Below, in pieces: positions 45,701 through 55,599 of a DNA stretch of 64,000 bases. Each line of letters opens with the position of its first letter. Position 1 is the stretch's first letter. The DNA comes from Isoetes taiwanensis (taxonomy: Eukaryota; Streptophyta; Lycopodiopsida; Isoetales; Isoetaceae), in the NCBI GenBank assembly GCA_021234155.1, contig JAJEKV010000036.1, positions 5,524,209-5,588,208 on the forward strand, in the 5' to 3' direction. Under the pieces are notes generated by a model. It was not told where the DNA came from. It was given only the letters and a program-made list of their open reading frames with translations, and did no database searches. The position numbers and the translations under genes are program-made.

Positions 45701-46560
45701 CTATGCCCCCAAACCCTCGGCCTGCCCCTGTTTCCTTTACATTCCACACATGATCTAGCAGCACATAACCTGGCACATCTGGAGGAAGTCGAGATTGGTG
45801 AGCCCAAGTTTCGGTGAAGCAGAGCAAGTCTTGGTGTTTCCATATCTCTGCAGTAGCATTTATCTTGGCCTGAATTAGTCCATGAGTGTTCCATAGACTG
45901 ACTCGCAAGGCCCTTAATTCCTATTTGTGCCTCCTGTTGGTGATAATTGCCTTCCCGCTTTGATCAAGGTAGGCAACTAAGCCCTTATCTCGAGCATCTT
46001 TCACCTTAGACCATTCCAATTTGCGCACTTCAAGCTGGCCTGGAGTTAAATCCTGGTCCAGCCAGATCCTCTCTCCTTTTAGTGCGCTCCTATTGAGAAG
46101 TACACGATCTCTGGCTTCCTTTGTCTCAAATTTCACAAGTATTGGTCGGTCATATGATGAACCCTGTTTTCCTAATCTGCGAGAAGCTACATGTAAAGGA
46201 TCATGTAAGCGCATTTTTTCTGTGAAAAACCTCCTTACCGTGTCTGTCAAATCCTCTCCTTCAATCTCTGGCAATCCAGATATCTTAATGTTTTTAGTTC
46301 TAATTTCTCGATCCATCTGTTCGGACGAAACCTTGGCCTGGTGAATCTTAATTTGTTCTTTAGTTGTTGTAGCAACCAAAGAGGCTAATTTGTTCTCTAG
46401 ATCTGCTATCTGCTCTTTGAAATCCGTAGCAGGTTTTTGCAGATTGGAGACCAATTCTGCAGTATGATCCTTGTTTTGGATATGCATCTCTTTGAGAGTG
46501 CTTTTGATTTCTGCTACTTCAGATCTAAGACTCAGTATTTCTGTTTTCAATTCTGTATCA
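42743..46560 (-). mobile_element. LINE (coiled-coil ORF1, endonuclease, RT, zinc-binding)
   Basis: Minus-strand non-LTR retrotransposon. The 3' end has a (TAAA)n-type tail at about 42743-42766. ORF1 and ORF2 lie in tandem, ORF1 ending 13 bases before the ORF2 start. The 5' limit is set at 46560, where similarity to the gypsy gag at 58905 stops. Because a complete gypsy LTR with primer site lies beyond that point, the junction is more easily explained by recombination between two LINE copies, or insertion into gag followed by rearrangement, than by simple retrotransposition. Confidence 0.75.
42820..45908 (-). pseudogene. LINE ORF2: endonuclease, reverse transcriptase, zinc-binding
   Basis: The endonuclease frame 45908-44769 (379 codons) has FTETW, IIGDFNGRTG and ESDHAPL, the AP-endonuclease active-site motifs. 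The RT frame 44564-43653 (303 codons) has KGGDRKLISNYR, FIDFSKAFDT, GVRQGCPLSP and the catalytic LLLYADDVV near 43920. Frame 43729-43277 continues RT. Frame 43131-42820 holds a zinc-binding CKICNSGCVEDENHVFVEC. Several frameshifts and a corrupted stretch near 44570-44770 divide what was one ORF. The protein would nick target DNA and copy the LINE RNA in place. Confidence 0.8.
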
Positions 46561-46913
46561 TTGGGCCTGATTTGGATACAACGAAGTTCATCCCTAAGCT
46601 CTTTGTCAGTTAGAGTAGTTTGGAATAAACTCAAAAAAGTAGTTTTCATGTCATTCCATGAAGCAAAGATGGTCTGTAAATTGCTGATCCAATCAGCAGG
46701 TTTACCTTCCAAAGTGGTAGAGAAAAGGCTTATCCTCTGATCGTCAGAGTCTTGTCCATTAAGGACACTAATTTTCTCAAATTGGCAAACATGCGTTTTG
46801 GCTTGAGCCTCAAATATTTTTCCAGAGCCATACTTGGGATAATCAATATAAGGTTTTGATGTAAGTTTGGTTCCCATTGAAAAGATGCCTTGAATGTCGG
46901 GGCAATATTTCAA
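45921..46913 (-). CDS. Gypsy Gag N-terminus fused in frame to LINE ORF1
   Basis: A 330-codon frame. Residues 1 to about 115 match, with few changes, the Gag N-terminus of the third-family gypsy (59270-58905): DIQGIFSMGTKL, SLFSTTLEGKPADW, TTLTDKELRDEL. From about residue 118 (TELKTEILSLRSEVAEIKS) it becomes a coiled coil followed by an RRM-like LINE ORF1 domain (KNIKISGLPEIEGEDLTDTV, RPILVKFETKEARDR). The frame is open across the junction. The frame's first codon differs from the longer gag start at 59396, and upstream Gag codons here are out of frame. Confidence 0.75.
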   Translation of the reverse strand: MKYCPDIQGIFSMGTKLTSKPYIDYPKYGSGKIFEAQAKTHVCQFEKISVLNGQDSDDQRISLFSTTLEGKPADWISNLQTIFASWNDMKTTFLSLFQTTLTDKELRDELRCIQIRPNDTELKTEILSLRSEVAEIKSTLKEMHIQNKDHTAELVSNLQKPATDFKEQIADLENKLASLVATTTKEQIKIHQAKVSSEQMDREIRTKNIKISGLPEIEGEDLTDTVRRFFTEKMRLHDPLHVASRRLGKQGSSYDRPILVKFETKEARDRVLLNRSALKGERIWLDQDLTPGQLEVRKLEWSKVKDARDKGLVAYLDQSGKAIITNRRHK

Positions 46914-47370
46914 TTGTCTTTCTAAAGCTAATTTTTAAGCTCTCTCTTTTCTCGTCTTTCTGCTCTCTCAAGCTCTTGCTTGAGTCTAATTTCTTCTCGT
47001 TTTTTGCGTTCTTCAGCCAAACTCTTATACATTAACTCTTTCAAGCATCATTGCATATGCTTGCTGGCCTAATTTCACTAAAATGTAAGGTGTTAATCAC
47101 CCCAAAATTCTCTGTATCAGATTTTTTTTTTCTGTGCAGACCTGTTATAGGTTGCACCCTAATAACTCAAGATTTCCTTTGAGTTAGTGGCTGAAATTTG
47201 GCCACATGATAGATTGCTCGAATATCTAATTGCCCACCAAGTTTCATGAGAATCTAAGAACTTTAACTTGGTCAAATTACTACTGTATCAGGTCAGAATT
47301 TCAGCCTGTTCTTCTTTGCAAAATAGAATTGGAAACGCTAAGGAGAGTCCCTAAACAACGGAACCAAAAA
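46914..47370 (-). other. Third-family leader and primer site
   Basis: Gag start region (frame-broken) and leader matching 59271-59717. The primer site lies at 47348-47365: on the minus strand it reads TGGTTCCGTTG and continues with two extra bases relative to 59697-59713. Confidence 0.6.
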
Positions 47371-48284
47371 TGTTAACAAACTCTCACTTTGATAACATAT
47401 AGATTCTCATCTAAGAAATAAGCTTGAAACATTTCAATAATCATTCAAGTAGAATGAGAACTCACCCAAGCACTCTCCAAATATGCATTCCAATTCACCT
47501 CAGAAGCCTCTTCCGTTGTTGCTTGGATCTCCACAGAAGTTGCTAGATATGAGCAAATTGATTAGAATGGATTAAAATGCAATGCACTTGCTGTAATAGG
47601 ATCAGAATCAATGAGATTTCTCACCAGGAGGACCTGTGGCAGCCATGATAAAAGCTTTGAACCGTAAGCCTGGAGCAGGAAACCCTGAGCAAATCAATGC
47701 TCTCTAATCCAAAACGACCCATTTAGGGTCTGAAAACCGTTGCGCTTAGGTGCGGCAAGAAATTCTGGTCAAAACAGTTGCAAGCCGCTTGACCCAATTC
47801 GATTTTGCTTACGTTCTTGCTTAATTAGGTTTTCTTAATGAAATTTGCTTAAGACATTCATTATTGTTTAGCCCTTATTATATTATTACGTGAGGGAGAC
47901 AAAATGCACTTGAAACACATCAACAATATTACGACAACAACCTCTTCTATTCAAATCTCCCTAAAAACAACAACGTACTTGCTCCTTATATAGTTTCAAC
48001 AAACAATCTCCACCGTTCATAGTTTTGCCACATGGCGCAAGCACAATAACTTCAACCTTTAAATATTAAAGTCTACTTTAAATTCCAACTTCTAACATCT
48101 ACTTTATCCTAGTAACTTCAATAGTCATTTTCATAATTCAGAAACCTAAATGCGATGTCGTTTGAAGTGCCGATCTTCATCACGTTCGTCGTCTTCATCT
48201 AGATCGAACATGGCCTCCAACACTGCATTCTCAGCTTCCTCGGTTGCTTGCGTCTCCACATCTTCCTCTTTGTTTCTCTTATCA
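47371..48284 (-). repeat. Third-family LTR (between Gag leader and extra ORF)
   Basis: 914 bp; on the minus strand it starts TGATAAGAGAAAC and ends GTTAACA. It is the same length as, and differs at only a handful of positions from, 59718-60631. On one side lie a primer site and gag; on the other a polypurine-like tract and a 3'-type ORF. It thus looks like both a 5' LTR and a 3' LTR. A minus-strand TATA box (TATATAAGG) lies at 47984-47992. Confidence 0.85.
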
Positions 48285-48299
48285 TTATTCCCCATTTTT
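48285..48299 (-). other. Polypurine-tract candidate, third family
   Basis: Minus strand AAAAATGGGGAATAA directly precedes the LTR start TGATAAG. At 60632 onward, the outer side of the other LTR copy, the sequence is different, as expected of flanking DNA. Confidence 0.6.
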
Positions 48300-48385
48300 A
48301 TGGAGAGCAATCGCTCTCCACCTTCACGCAGCATCAGCAAGTGAACATGCCTGTAATTCTGGTAGAATGTATAAATCTCTTTTCA

Positions 48386-49940
48386 TTAAACACTGGGCCG
48401 CAGACTTTTAGGATCAGAATATGCCGAAGAAGCATTAATGAGAAATCCTGTTTCAGCCATCTTCTCAAATAAAGCAATAAGTAAAGATGGTAAATGATTT
48501 GCCTTCAAGAATAGCGCAGTGTCCATCTTTGTTTTCCTGCAAGACAAGTTTGGATTGATATTGATCAATGTGTCCTTAGCACTAGTATGTGGAGTGATGA
48601 TAATTTCCAGCAACTTAGCAAATTTTGCTGCTTCAAAAACAATTGGGTCTGGACTGAACTGTGCTGTTTTCACAAAAGCTTGTAAATTATGAACTATGGT
48701 TCTTGTATCAGACCAATCTTTACCAGGAATTATAACCCAATTGGATTTGCTTTCAGTCAAGGGAAACCTGCGTCGGAACCTAGGATCAAAGTTAGCACTG
48801 TTTTGCAAAGCTAATGGTGCATTCTGGAAGTAAGTAGATGTCTCAGGATCAGCTAAGAAATTCTTCCTCCACTCACCAGAAGTAGCAGGTTTATATAATG
48901 GTAGAGACAAGAAACTTTCAGGACATGCAACGACAGATTTTAATGGCGATGTTTGCAGGTCAGCAACCTTAGCTCTAAGTCTGATATTTTCAGATTTTAC
49001 CTCATCAAGGGTTTTGACAAGCTTTTGGGATTTCTCCCGGAAATTAGCTTTTTGCTGCTCAAATTGTTGAATGATAGCATTTGCACGATCAGCTTGCTGC
49101 TGGATATTAGTACACTTAAAAGCAAAAAGCTCAGCATCCTCTTTCTTAGTTTGAAGTTCAACTTCTAAACTTGTAATCTTGGTAAGAAGAATAGTATTTT
49201 GCTGCTGTAAATCAGCAATCTGTGTGTCCTTTTCAGCAGTTATCTCTTCAATAAACTTTTGTTGGATGTTGAAAAACTGAAGGATCTTTTGATTGACTAA
49301 TTCTTGAGGCTCTTGAGGTACGGTTTGGACATGGAAAACTGCCTCAACTGGTGCTTCTTGTGGCTGAATCATCTCTACTGGTGTATCCTCCTGTTCACAT
49401 AAAAGATAATCAAAAATAAGTTGTAAGTGAACTTTACATAATTGAGCACATGGGCTGCTTTCAAACCGATTGCCTAAAGCATAAACAAGTTGAGAATGAA
49501 CAACCATGGCCCAAGGAATTTCTAAACCATGTATGGCTTGAAAAATATAAGCAAACCATCTATTAGCAGAATATGAAGTTAAGGATGTTAATTTTGCATT
49601 CAAATGTGCTAGCAAACTCTTATATTGTGGCAGCGCATCCTTGATGTTGTATCCTTGATCTTCTTGCTTGATTCCATACTTTTGCCAAGCTACAAATTGA
49701 TGAACTAAAATGGCGGGAGCATTGGGTAACTTTAAAGCCTTTTCCACCAATGATGGTGTCAATTGGATAGAACCAGTTGATTGAGTGTATCCATAATATG
49801 TAGCATAATAACAGGGGTTTTTTTTGAAAATTTTGTACACTTTTTCCAATGGTTTTACTATGATTTAGAGGTCGTATTGCATGGAGTGTACTAATGCGTA
49901 CATCTAGAGTGCGCACTAAATTTTCATCTTTTAATTCCAC
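48386..49940 (-). CDS. Extra 3' ORF of third-family gypsy, coiled-coil protein
   Basis: The 487-codon frame from 49849 lacks an upstream ATG. The overlapping frame with ATG at 49940 (MELKDENLVRTLDVR) runs into it if one base is corrected in the A8/T8 homopolymer near 49818-49826. The expected protein is therefore about 517 residues. The N-terminal third is globular (HQFVAWQKYG, ANRWFAYIFQAIHG). The middle (about residues 200-310) is a long Gln/Glu-rich coiled coil, and the C-terminal part is globular (WVIIPGKDWSDTR). No RT or Gag motif is present. It ends about 100 bases before a polypurine tract and LTR, the position of additional or env-like ORFs in Athila/Tat-type elements. No membrane segment is evident. 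Confidence 0.65.
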
Positions 49941-50321
49941 TTTCCTATGGTTTCACCTATGTTTCCATGACATCCTCCTCCATGCCATTTAAGATCAACC
50001 CTGTTACTTTTAATCTAAGGGCTTGTAATTTTTTTATTGTTATTTTTCCTCACATCTCAGAGATTACATGCACATGTCGAGTTGTTAATTTTAGGGTTTC
50101 TCTTATCTTTCTAAGTTCTTTGCCCTAGTTTTTGCTTTGGTGCCGACCTCCTGTTTTCGTGCTTCTGGATTTTTATGAGATGGGAGCTTTTGGATTCCCA
50201 TCACAGGTTTCTTTGCCCATCTTTGGTACAACGGTAAAGTTAAAAGGCAGTGGCTAGGGCAAAAACGGGGCTAGGGCAGCCCACCGGAATGAAAAGCTTT
50301 CATTTCCCCTTTGCTTCTATG
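49941..50321. other. Junction region, no gene seen
   Basis: AT-rich sequence between the gypsy ORF and the LRR fragment; nothing recognised. Confidence 0.5.
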
Positions 50322-51080
50322 CAGGATGGACGATTGCATTGAAATGTCTTCCCTTGGATCGATGATGCGGCAATTTAGCCCTCCGGCGAGTTCTTCCTTG
50401 AGCTCGCATTTTGATTTGGGGCAAGGGGTTGCCGGAAGGGCAGCAGAGATAAGAGATCCATTAAAGTTAGAGCGCAAAGGGGCGGCACGTCTGTTTCAGA
50501 TGATTATGCAGCTCTAGGTATGTCTCCGGCTGCATCTGGCTTCAATGGAGCCATACCCAGTTCGTTTTCCAAGCTCACCAAGCCCAAAATACTCTCCCTT
50601 TCTAGTAATCCCCGTCTCTCAGGCACCATTCCTGCATTCTTTGGTTCGTTCCATGGCCTTGAGCAGTTTTTGGCATCCAATACAGGGCTCAATGGTCCCA
50701 TCCCTGCTGCATTCTTCGGCCTTTCTAATCTCAAACAGCTCGATCTCTCTTGTACTCTGTTTACAGAAGGGCAAGAAGACTTGTGTGGGATTGGAGGTGC
50801 TTTTCCATCAGATCTATCCAAGCTTGTCAATCTCGAAATTTTGAATGCGGACGGTGCCCGATTTGGGCCCTATTCAATTTGGATTAGACAAGCTAACGAA
50901 TTTGCAGGAGCCGTCTCTAAACTCCAACAAATTATCCGCACCATTCCGCCACACAATGGGGTTCTTGAAGAATCTCTGGACCTTAAACCGGTGAGATAAT
51001 GCATTGGAGGGGAGCATTCCGGCAACACACTAGGAGATTTGTCCAAGCAAAGTAGCTTACAGGCGATTGGCTCTCCAGGT
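50322..51080 (+). pseudogene. LRR receptor-like gene fragment
   Basis: Frame 50520-50999 encodes plant-type leucine-rich repeats with the LSGTIP and LNGPIP signatures (SNPRLSGTIPAFFGSFHGLEQF, then NTGLNGPIPAAFFGLSNLKQL) and ends in a shifted frame where further LRR sequence (NALEGSIP) appears near 51005. A GT-rich donor-like site lies at about 51078 (CAGGTACC). There is no kinase domain or signal peptide. Frameshifts and the short length point to a decayed exon of an LRR receptor-like protein. An upstream 68-codon frame (50311-50517) is not LRR and may be unrelated. Confidence 0.65.
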
Positions 51081-51670
51081 ACCAAACTTACTCTGTATTT
51101 CGTATCCACGCTTAAATTTGTTGTGCCTCTGTTTCATATTTAAGTATTCGATCAAATTTCAAGTATATTATATCTGAAAATGCTCTGTTTTCAAATGTTT
51201 CTTCAGTATCATCCATTTCTCAGTATCCCTTTTAGCTGCACAATGCAGCAACATTAATCGATCCATTCAATTGCCATATGTTCTGTTGTGAATCTTCTAT
51301 TCCAATTTCATTTGGACTTCCATCAACATCACAAACTTTGTTTTCTCAGTTCCATCTACGTAGTTTGGTTTCGAGAGTCGTGCATTTTGTTGAGGCTGTG
51401 GCATTCTAGAAGTCTGCAGAATTCATGGGTTATGTGATCATGAAGTAAGCATTTGTTTGCAGTGATTTTTTTATTTTCACCATGCATGCGCTCTTCTTAC
51501 CCAAGTTTCTCAGTATCCTTTTTAGTTTCTCAATCAATCTCATGATGCAGGAAGCAAAAAAGAAAGCTGAGGAGGAAGAAAGTTTACACGCTCCTTGTTA
51601 GAAATCCAATTCACCACAAGGTTGTAAAATAAGGAATACCTTTTGCTGGTTATATATACATGTGCTTCAA

Positions 51671-51800
51671 CTTTCTCATTTTTAAAATCTTGTGTGCTAG
51701 TTTCATAGTTGGAGTTTTAAGATCTTATGTGTTAGCTTTCTCATTTTTAAAATCTTGTGTGCTAGTTTCATAGTTGGAGTTTTAAGATCTTATGTGTTAG
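51671..51800. repeat. 65-bp tandem duplication
   Basis: CTTTCTCATTTTTAAAATC... is repeated head to tail twice, 65 bases per unit, with no visible difference. Confidence 0.85.
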
Positions 51801-52183
51801 TTTGTTAGTTGGGACCGGAAATCAAGAGTATATAGAAGAGAGGAACTCCACATGAATCCTCTTCTTAAAAATAGAAATCTAGCCTAGCAATAACCAAAGT
51901 GGTGAAAGTGATGTCATGTCCTTTATCCAGATGTTATGTTCTTTATAAAGAATGTTAGATATTCCTTTCTCAGCATGACTCCATATTGTGCATGACTCCA
52001 TACGAAGAACTCCAAGTCCATACCAACATTTTTTGTAGCATAGAATGTGGATTATAGAATTTATTTTTCATTGCAAATATCTTGCCACATGACTAGATAA
52101 GAACATTATTTATAGCGCGGAATGTGGAATTATGGCAAGTTGTTGATCCATGCAATCATCTTGGTATTTCAAACACAATAATA

Positions 52184-52279
52184 GCACTTCAAATTATGAT
52201 GCTCATATGTGGTAATATGTGTATATCCGTAGCACTTCAAATTATGATGCTCATATGTGGTAATATGTGTATATCCGAG
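52184..52279. repeat. 48-bp tandem duplication
   Basis: AGCACTTCAAATTATGATGC... is repeated twice, 48 bases per unit. Confidence 0.85.
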
Positions 52280-52433
52280 TTTTATGTGCCTTTTAGGATA
52301 TGGCCCAACCACTATCCTTTCCTTTTTTGATGCAATAGAGAACCTTAAGAATGTGATTTAGCACAAAATTTATGTTCTTATTATATGTCGATCTTTTTTT
52401 CTTTAAAAAATATGAATAATTTTTCCAAGGGGG

Positions 52434-55400
52434 CCAAAAAAAATTTCATAACACAAACCATTAACCTTCACACTTATAATTAAATTCCCCCTGAAAACCC
52501 CCTTTGGTTTGGGTGCATATTCACACGGGGGGTGACGTAGGGCAGCGAGAGCCCCTAAAATTATGTTTTACATGTACAAAATGAACACCATATAGTACAT
52601 TACCTCAAATCTTATAGTATTTTGTAAATCTTCTTATACAGTATGGCAAATTTTGTACATGCATACCCCACAAACGAGGAACTTTATGTACGGTGTAGAT
52701 CAAGGAATAAAGGGTGCATATGCCTATCCAACAGCTCTCGATGCCCGGAGCATGGACGTGCTAGGGTTATAGGAAGTAAGAAATTCTGAAATTAAGCCCT
52801 CTGATGGTATAGGCATAGAAATACACACAAAGGACATTAATTTTGCTTTTTCTAATAGTGTAATAGCATTATGATCCAGTTTGGGTAATGTAGGATTGAG
52901 AGAAAATGATCTTTTGCAAGAACCCTTTGGAATAATTGGAATAAGAAACTGGCGCCTCCAAGATCTTTTTTGGAGTTGATATCGTGTCCTACTTTGCTCT
53001 TTAACAAGGTTGTTATAAAATAATCTTCCTCGTTTCATAATCTGTTCACCTTGTACTATGCAAAACAGAATTTTATGTGGTGGCCAAAATCCCAAAAGAT
53101 ATAAAGCATTCATAAATTGGACTTCAGAAATCAAATTCCCACCATTGTTCCATGATTTCTTAGCATCTGTGGATAAACATGGAGTGAAAAGTAACTTCAG
53201 AATACCATTCTGATTTTGAACTTGTTGCATCCTTTTTAGATAAGGATGATTAGTAAGAAAATCACACTTCCATAGCGCAAATACAAAGCATAAGCGACGC
53301 TGATTCCTTTGGCTTGCTGCAACTCTCTTATTTATAGGAGGTTTTTCCATAGACAGGACCATATGAGCCTCTTCAAGAGGTTTCTCAACTGGTTGTTCCT
53401 CATATCGTTTGAGTTTGGAACCATTCACCAATGTAGGGAACAAATCACCTTTTAAATTCATTAAATGGATTGAACCATTTGAATTTATCTTATGTATTAT
53501 AAATGGACCTAGCCATCTAATTTTTAGTTTTCCAGGATGCTTTAGATATCTGGAATCATAAAGTAGAACTTTGTGACCCTCTTCAAAATTTTTCAGCTTT
53601 TGTCTTCGATCTTCCCAAGCTTTCCTCCGATGTTTTGCAACCTGTTGTGACCAAATTGATCTTTGTCGGTTCTCATCCAAAGCTTCCAGCTTGTATAGTC
53701 TATTTTGTAAAGACTCTACATCACCTAATCTATGATGAATAGCAACCCGTAATGAAGGTGTTACAAATTCGAAAGGCATCACTGCCTCTATACCATATGC
53801 AAGCTGGAAAGGTGTGTGGCCTGTAACAGATTTATAGCTAGTTCGATATGCCCATAAAACTGCTGGAAGCTTAGCCTCCCAATCTGTTCTTGATGATTCA
53901 CAAACTTTTTTTAAGATTGTAGAAAGAACCTTATTTGTGGATTCTGCTTGGCCATTTCCACGGGGATAATATGGAGTGGACTTCCTGTACATGATTAGGA
54001 AGTCTCGAGTGAGGATTTCCACCGTTTCATTAATAAAATGTCCACCACGGTCTGATACCAATTCGATTGGGCAGCCAAATCTAGTGATAACTTGCTGATA
54101 TAACACTTTAGCAACGCTTCGAGCCGTATTATCTTTCAAAGCTCGAGCCTCAGCCCATTTCGTATGGTAGTCTGTTAGAACAAGAATGTATTGTGCCCGT
54201 GTCCGAGCTGCCGGTGGAGAGATTGGGCCTACAAAATCCATTCCCCATTTTTTAAATGGTCCAAGGGGCATAATTGGATTGAGTGGCATATAACCTCGTT
54301 GAGATGGCTTACCAATTCTTTGGCAAATATCACAGGTCTTGGCAAAGAGATAAACATCTTTAAGTAATGTGGGCCACCAAAAACCAGATTGTAAAACCTT
54401 TCTTGCTGTTAAATCAGCAGAGAAGTGGCCACCTCCTATTCCCTCATGAGCTTCACATACAATATCATGAGTTTCGTGAGGTAATACACACCTTCGCAAC
54501 ACATAATCTTTGCCTCTTTTATATAAGTTTCCTGAAATCAAAATATATGGCTGAACTTTGCGCAAGAAATCACGTCTTTGGACAACGTCCATTTGTTCGA
54601 AAAATTTTCCACTTGTAAGATATTCAGCGATGCTTGCATACCATGGAGGTATTGCATTAACTTGAAATAGTTTCACATCTGGTAAATCATTCGTGAATTC
54701 CAGTCGGTTCCTCAACATTTGGCAATCTGGACAAAAAAAATTTCATAACACAAACCATTAACCTTCACACTTATAATTAAATTCCCCCTGAAAACCCCCT
54801 TTGGTTTGGGTGCATATTCACACGGGGGGTGACGTAGGGCAGCGAGAGCCCCTAAAATTATGTTTTACATGTACAAAATGAACACCATATAGTACATTAC
54901 CTCAAATCTTATAGTATTTTGTAAATCTTCTTATACAGTATGGCAAATTTTGTACATGCATACCCCACAAACGAGGAATACGGTGTAGATCAAGGAATAA
55001 AGGGTGCATATGCCTATCCAACAGCTCTCGATGCCCGGAGCATAGACATGCTAGGGTCATAGGAAGTAAGAAATTCTGAAATTAAGCCCTGAGCATAATT
55101 GGATTGAGTGGCATATAACCTCGTTGAGATGGCTTACCAATTCTTTGGCAAATATCGCAGGTCTTGGCAAAGAGATAAACATCTTTAAGTAATGTGGGCC
55201 ACCAAAAACCAGATTGTAAAACCTTTCTTGCTGTTAAATCAGCAGAGAAGTGGCCACCTCCTATTCCCTCATGAGCTTCACATAAATATCATGAGTTTCG
55301 TGAGGTAATACACACCTTCGCAACACATAATCTTTGCCTCTTTTATATAAGTTTCCTGAAATCAAAATATATGGCTGAACTTTGCGCAAGAAATCACGTC

Positions 55401-55555
55401 TTTGGACAACGTCCATTTGTTCGGAAAATTTTCCACTTGTAAGATATTCAGCGATGCCTGCATACCATGGAGGTATTGCATTAACTTGAAATAGTTTCAC
55501 ATTTGGTAAATCATTCGTGAATTCCAGTTGGTTCCTCACCATTTGGCAATCTGGA
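52434..55555 (-). repeat. Tandem duplication within the gypsy integrase region, second copy internally deleted
   Basis: Unit 1 is about 52434-54729. Unit 2 starts at about 54730 with the same AAAAAAAATTTCATAACAC, matches about 365 bases, skips roughly 1.47 kb (the equivalent of 52800-54270), and then matches 54271-54729 as 55095-55555. The internal deletion removes most of the integrase core in unit 2. Confidence 0.75.
52724..54718 (-). CDS. pol: Gypsy integrase region (third family), displaced
   Basis: A 664-codon frame. The zinc site (HETH...HFSADL...CDICQRIG) is at residues about 77-135. The DDE core has D in WGMDFVGP (about 160), D in LVSDRGGHF (about 222) and E in GNGQAESTNK (about 258). 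The SH3-like GPFIIHKINS follows near 408. A C-terminal extension of about 230 residues lacks a chromodomain, consistent with the non-chromodomain (Tat/Athila-like) branch. Its N-terminal codons duplicate those at 55599-55261, so the frame begins at a duplication join rather than a natural start. Confidence 0.8.
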   Translation of the reverse strand: MLRNRLEFTNDLPDVKLFQVNAIPPWYASIAEYLTSGKFFEQMDVVQRRDFLRKVQPYILISGNLYKRGKDYVLRRCVLPHETHDIVCEAHEGIGGGHFSADLTARKVLQSGFWWPTLLKDVYLFAKTCDICQRIGKPSQRGYMPLNPIMPLGPFKKWGMDFVGPISPPAARTRAQYILVLTDYHTKWAEARALKDNTARSVAKVLYQQVITRFGCPIELVSDRGGHFINETVEILTRDFLIMYRKSTPYYPRGNGQAESTNKVLSTILKKVCESSRTDWEAKLPAVLWAYRTSYKSVTGHTPFQLAYGIEAVMPFEFVTPSLRVAIHHRLGDVESLQNRLYKLEALDENRQRSIWSQQVAKHRRKAWEDRRQKLKNFEEGHKVLLYDSRYLKHPGKLKIRWLGPFIIHKINSNGSIHLMNLKGDLFPTLVNGSKLKRYEEQPVEKPLEEAHMVLSMEKPPINKRVAASQRNQRRLCFVFALWKCDFLTNHPYLKRMQQVQNQNGILKLLFTPCLSTDAKKSWNNGGNLISEVQFMNALYLLGFWPPHKILFCIVQGEQIMKRGRLFYNNLVKEQSRTRYQLQKRSWRRQFLIPIIPKGSCKRSFSLNPTLPKLDHNAITLLEKAKLMSFVCISMPIPSEGLISEFLTSYNPSTSMLRASRAVG

Positions 55556-55599
55556 CAAATGGTCAGGAATGGTGTGGGCAGAACCTGGCTTAAGAACAA
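55261..55599 (-). pseudogene. Integrase N-terminal fragment (duplicate)
   Basis: 112 codons matching the start of the 52724-54718 frame (LEFTNDLP...KLFQVNAIPPWYA). It ends by frameshift at the zinc site (a missing base near 55283) and is cut by the deletion described for the tandem duplication. It directly follows the RNase H frame, so it is the original downstream continuation. Confidence 0.7.

Larger units (their letters stand above)
51081..52433. other. AT-rich intergenic or intron sequence
   Basis: No coding signal is supported. Two short perfect tandem duplications occur (51671-51800 and 52184-52279). The frame at 52124-52330 only reflects the second of these. Confidence 0.55.

Noticed and set aside
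52124-52330. 68-codon plus-strand frame
   Set aside because: Its repeated peptide comes from the 48-bp tandem duplication.
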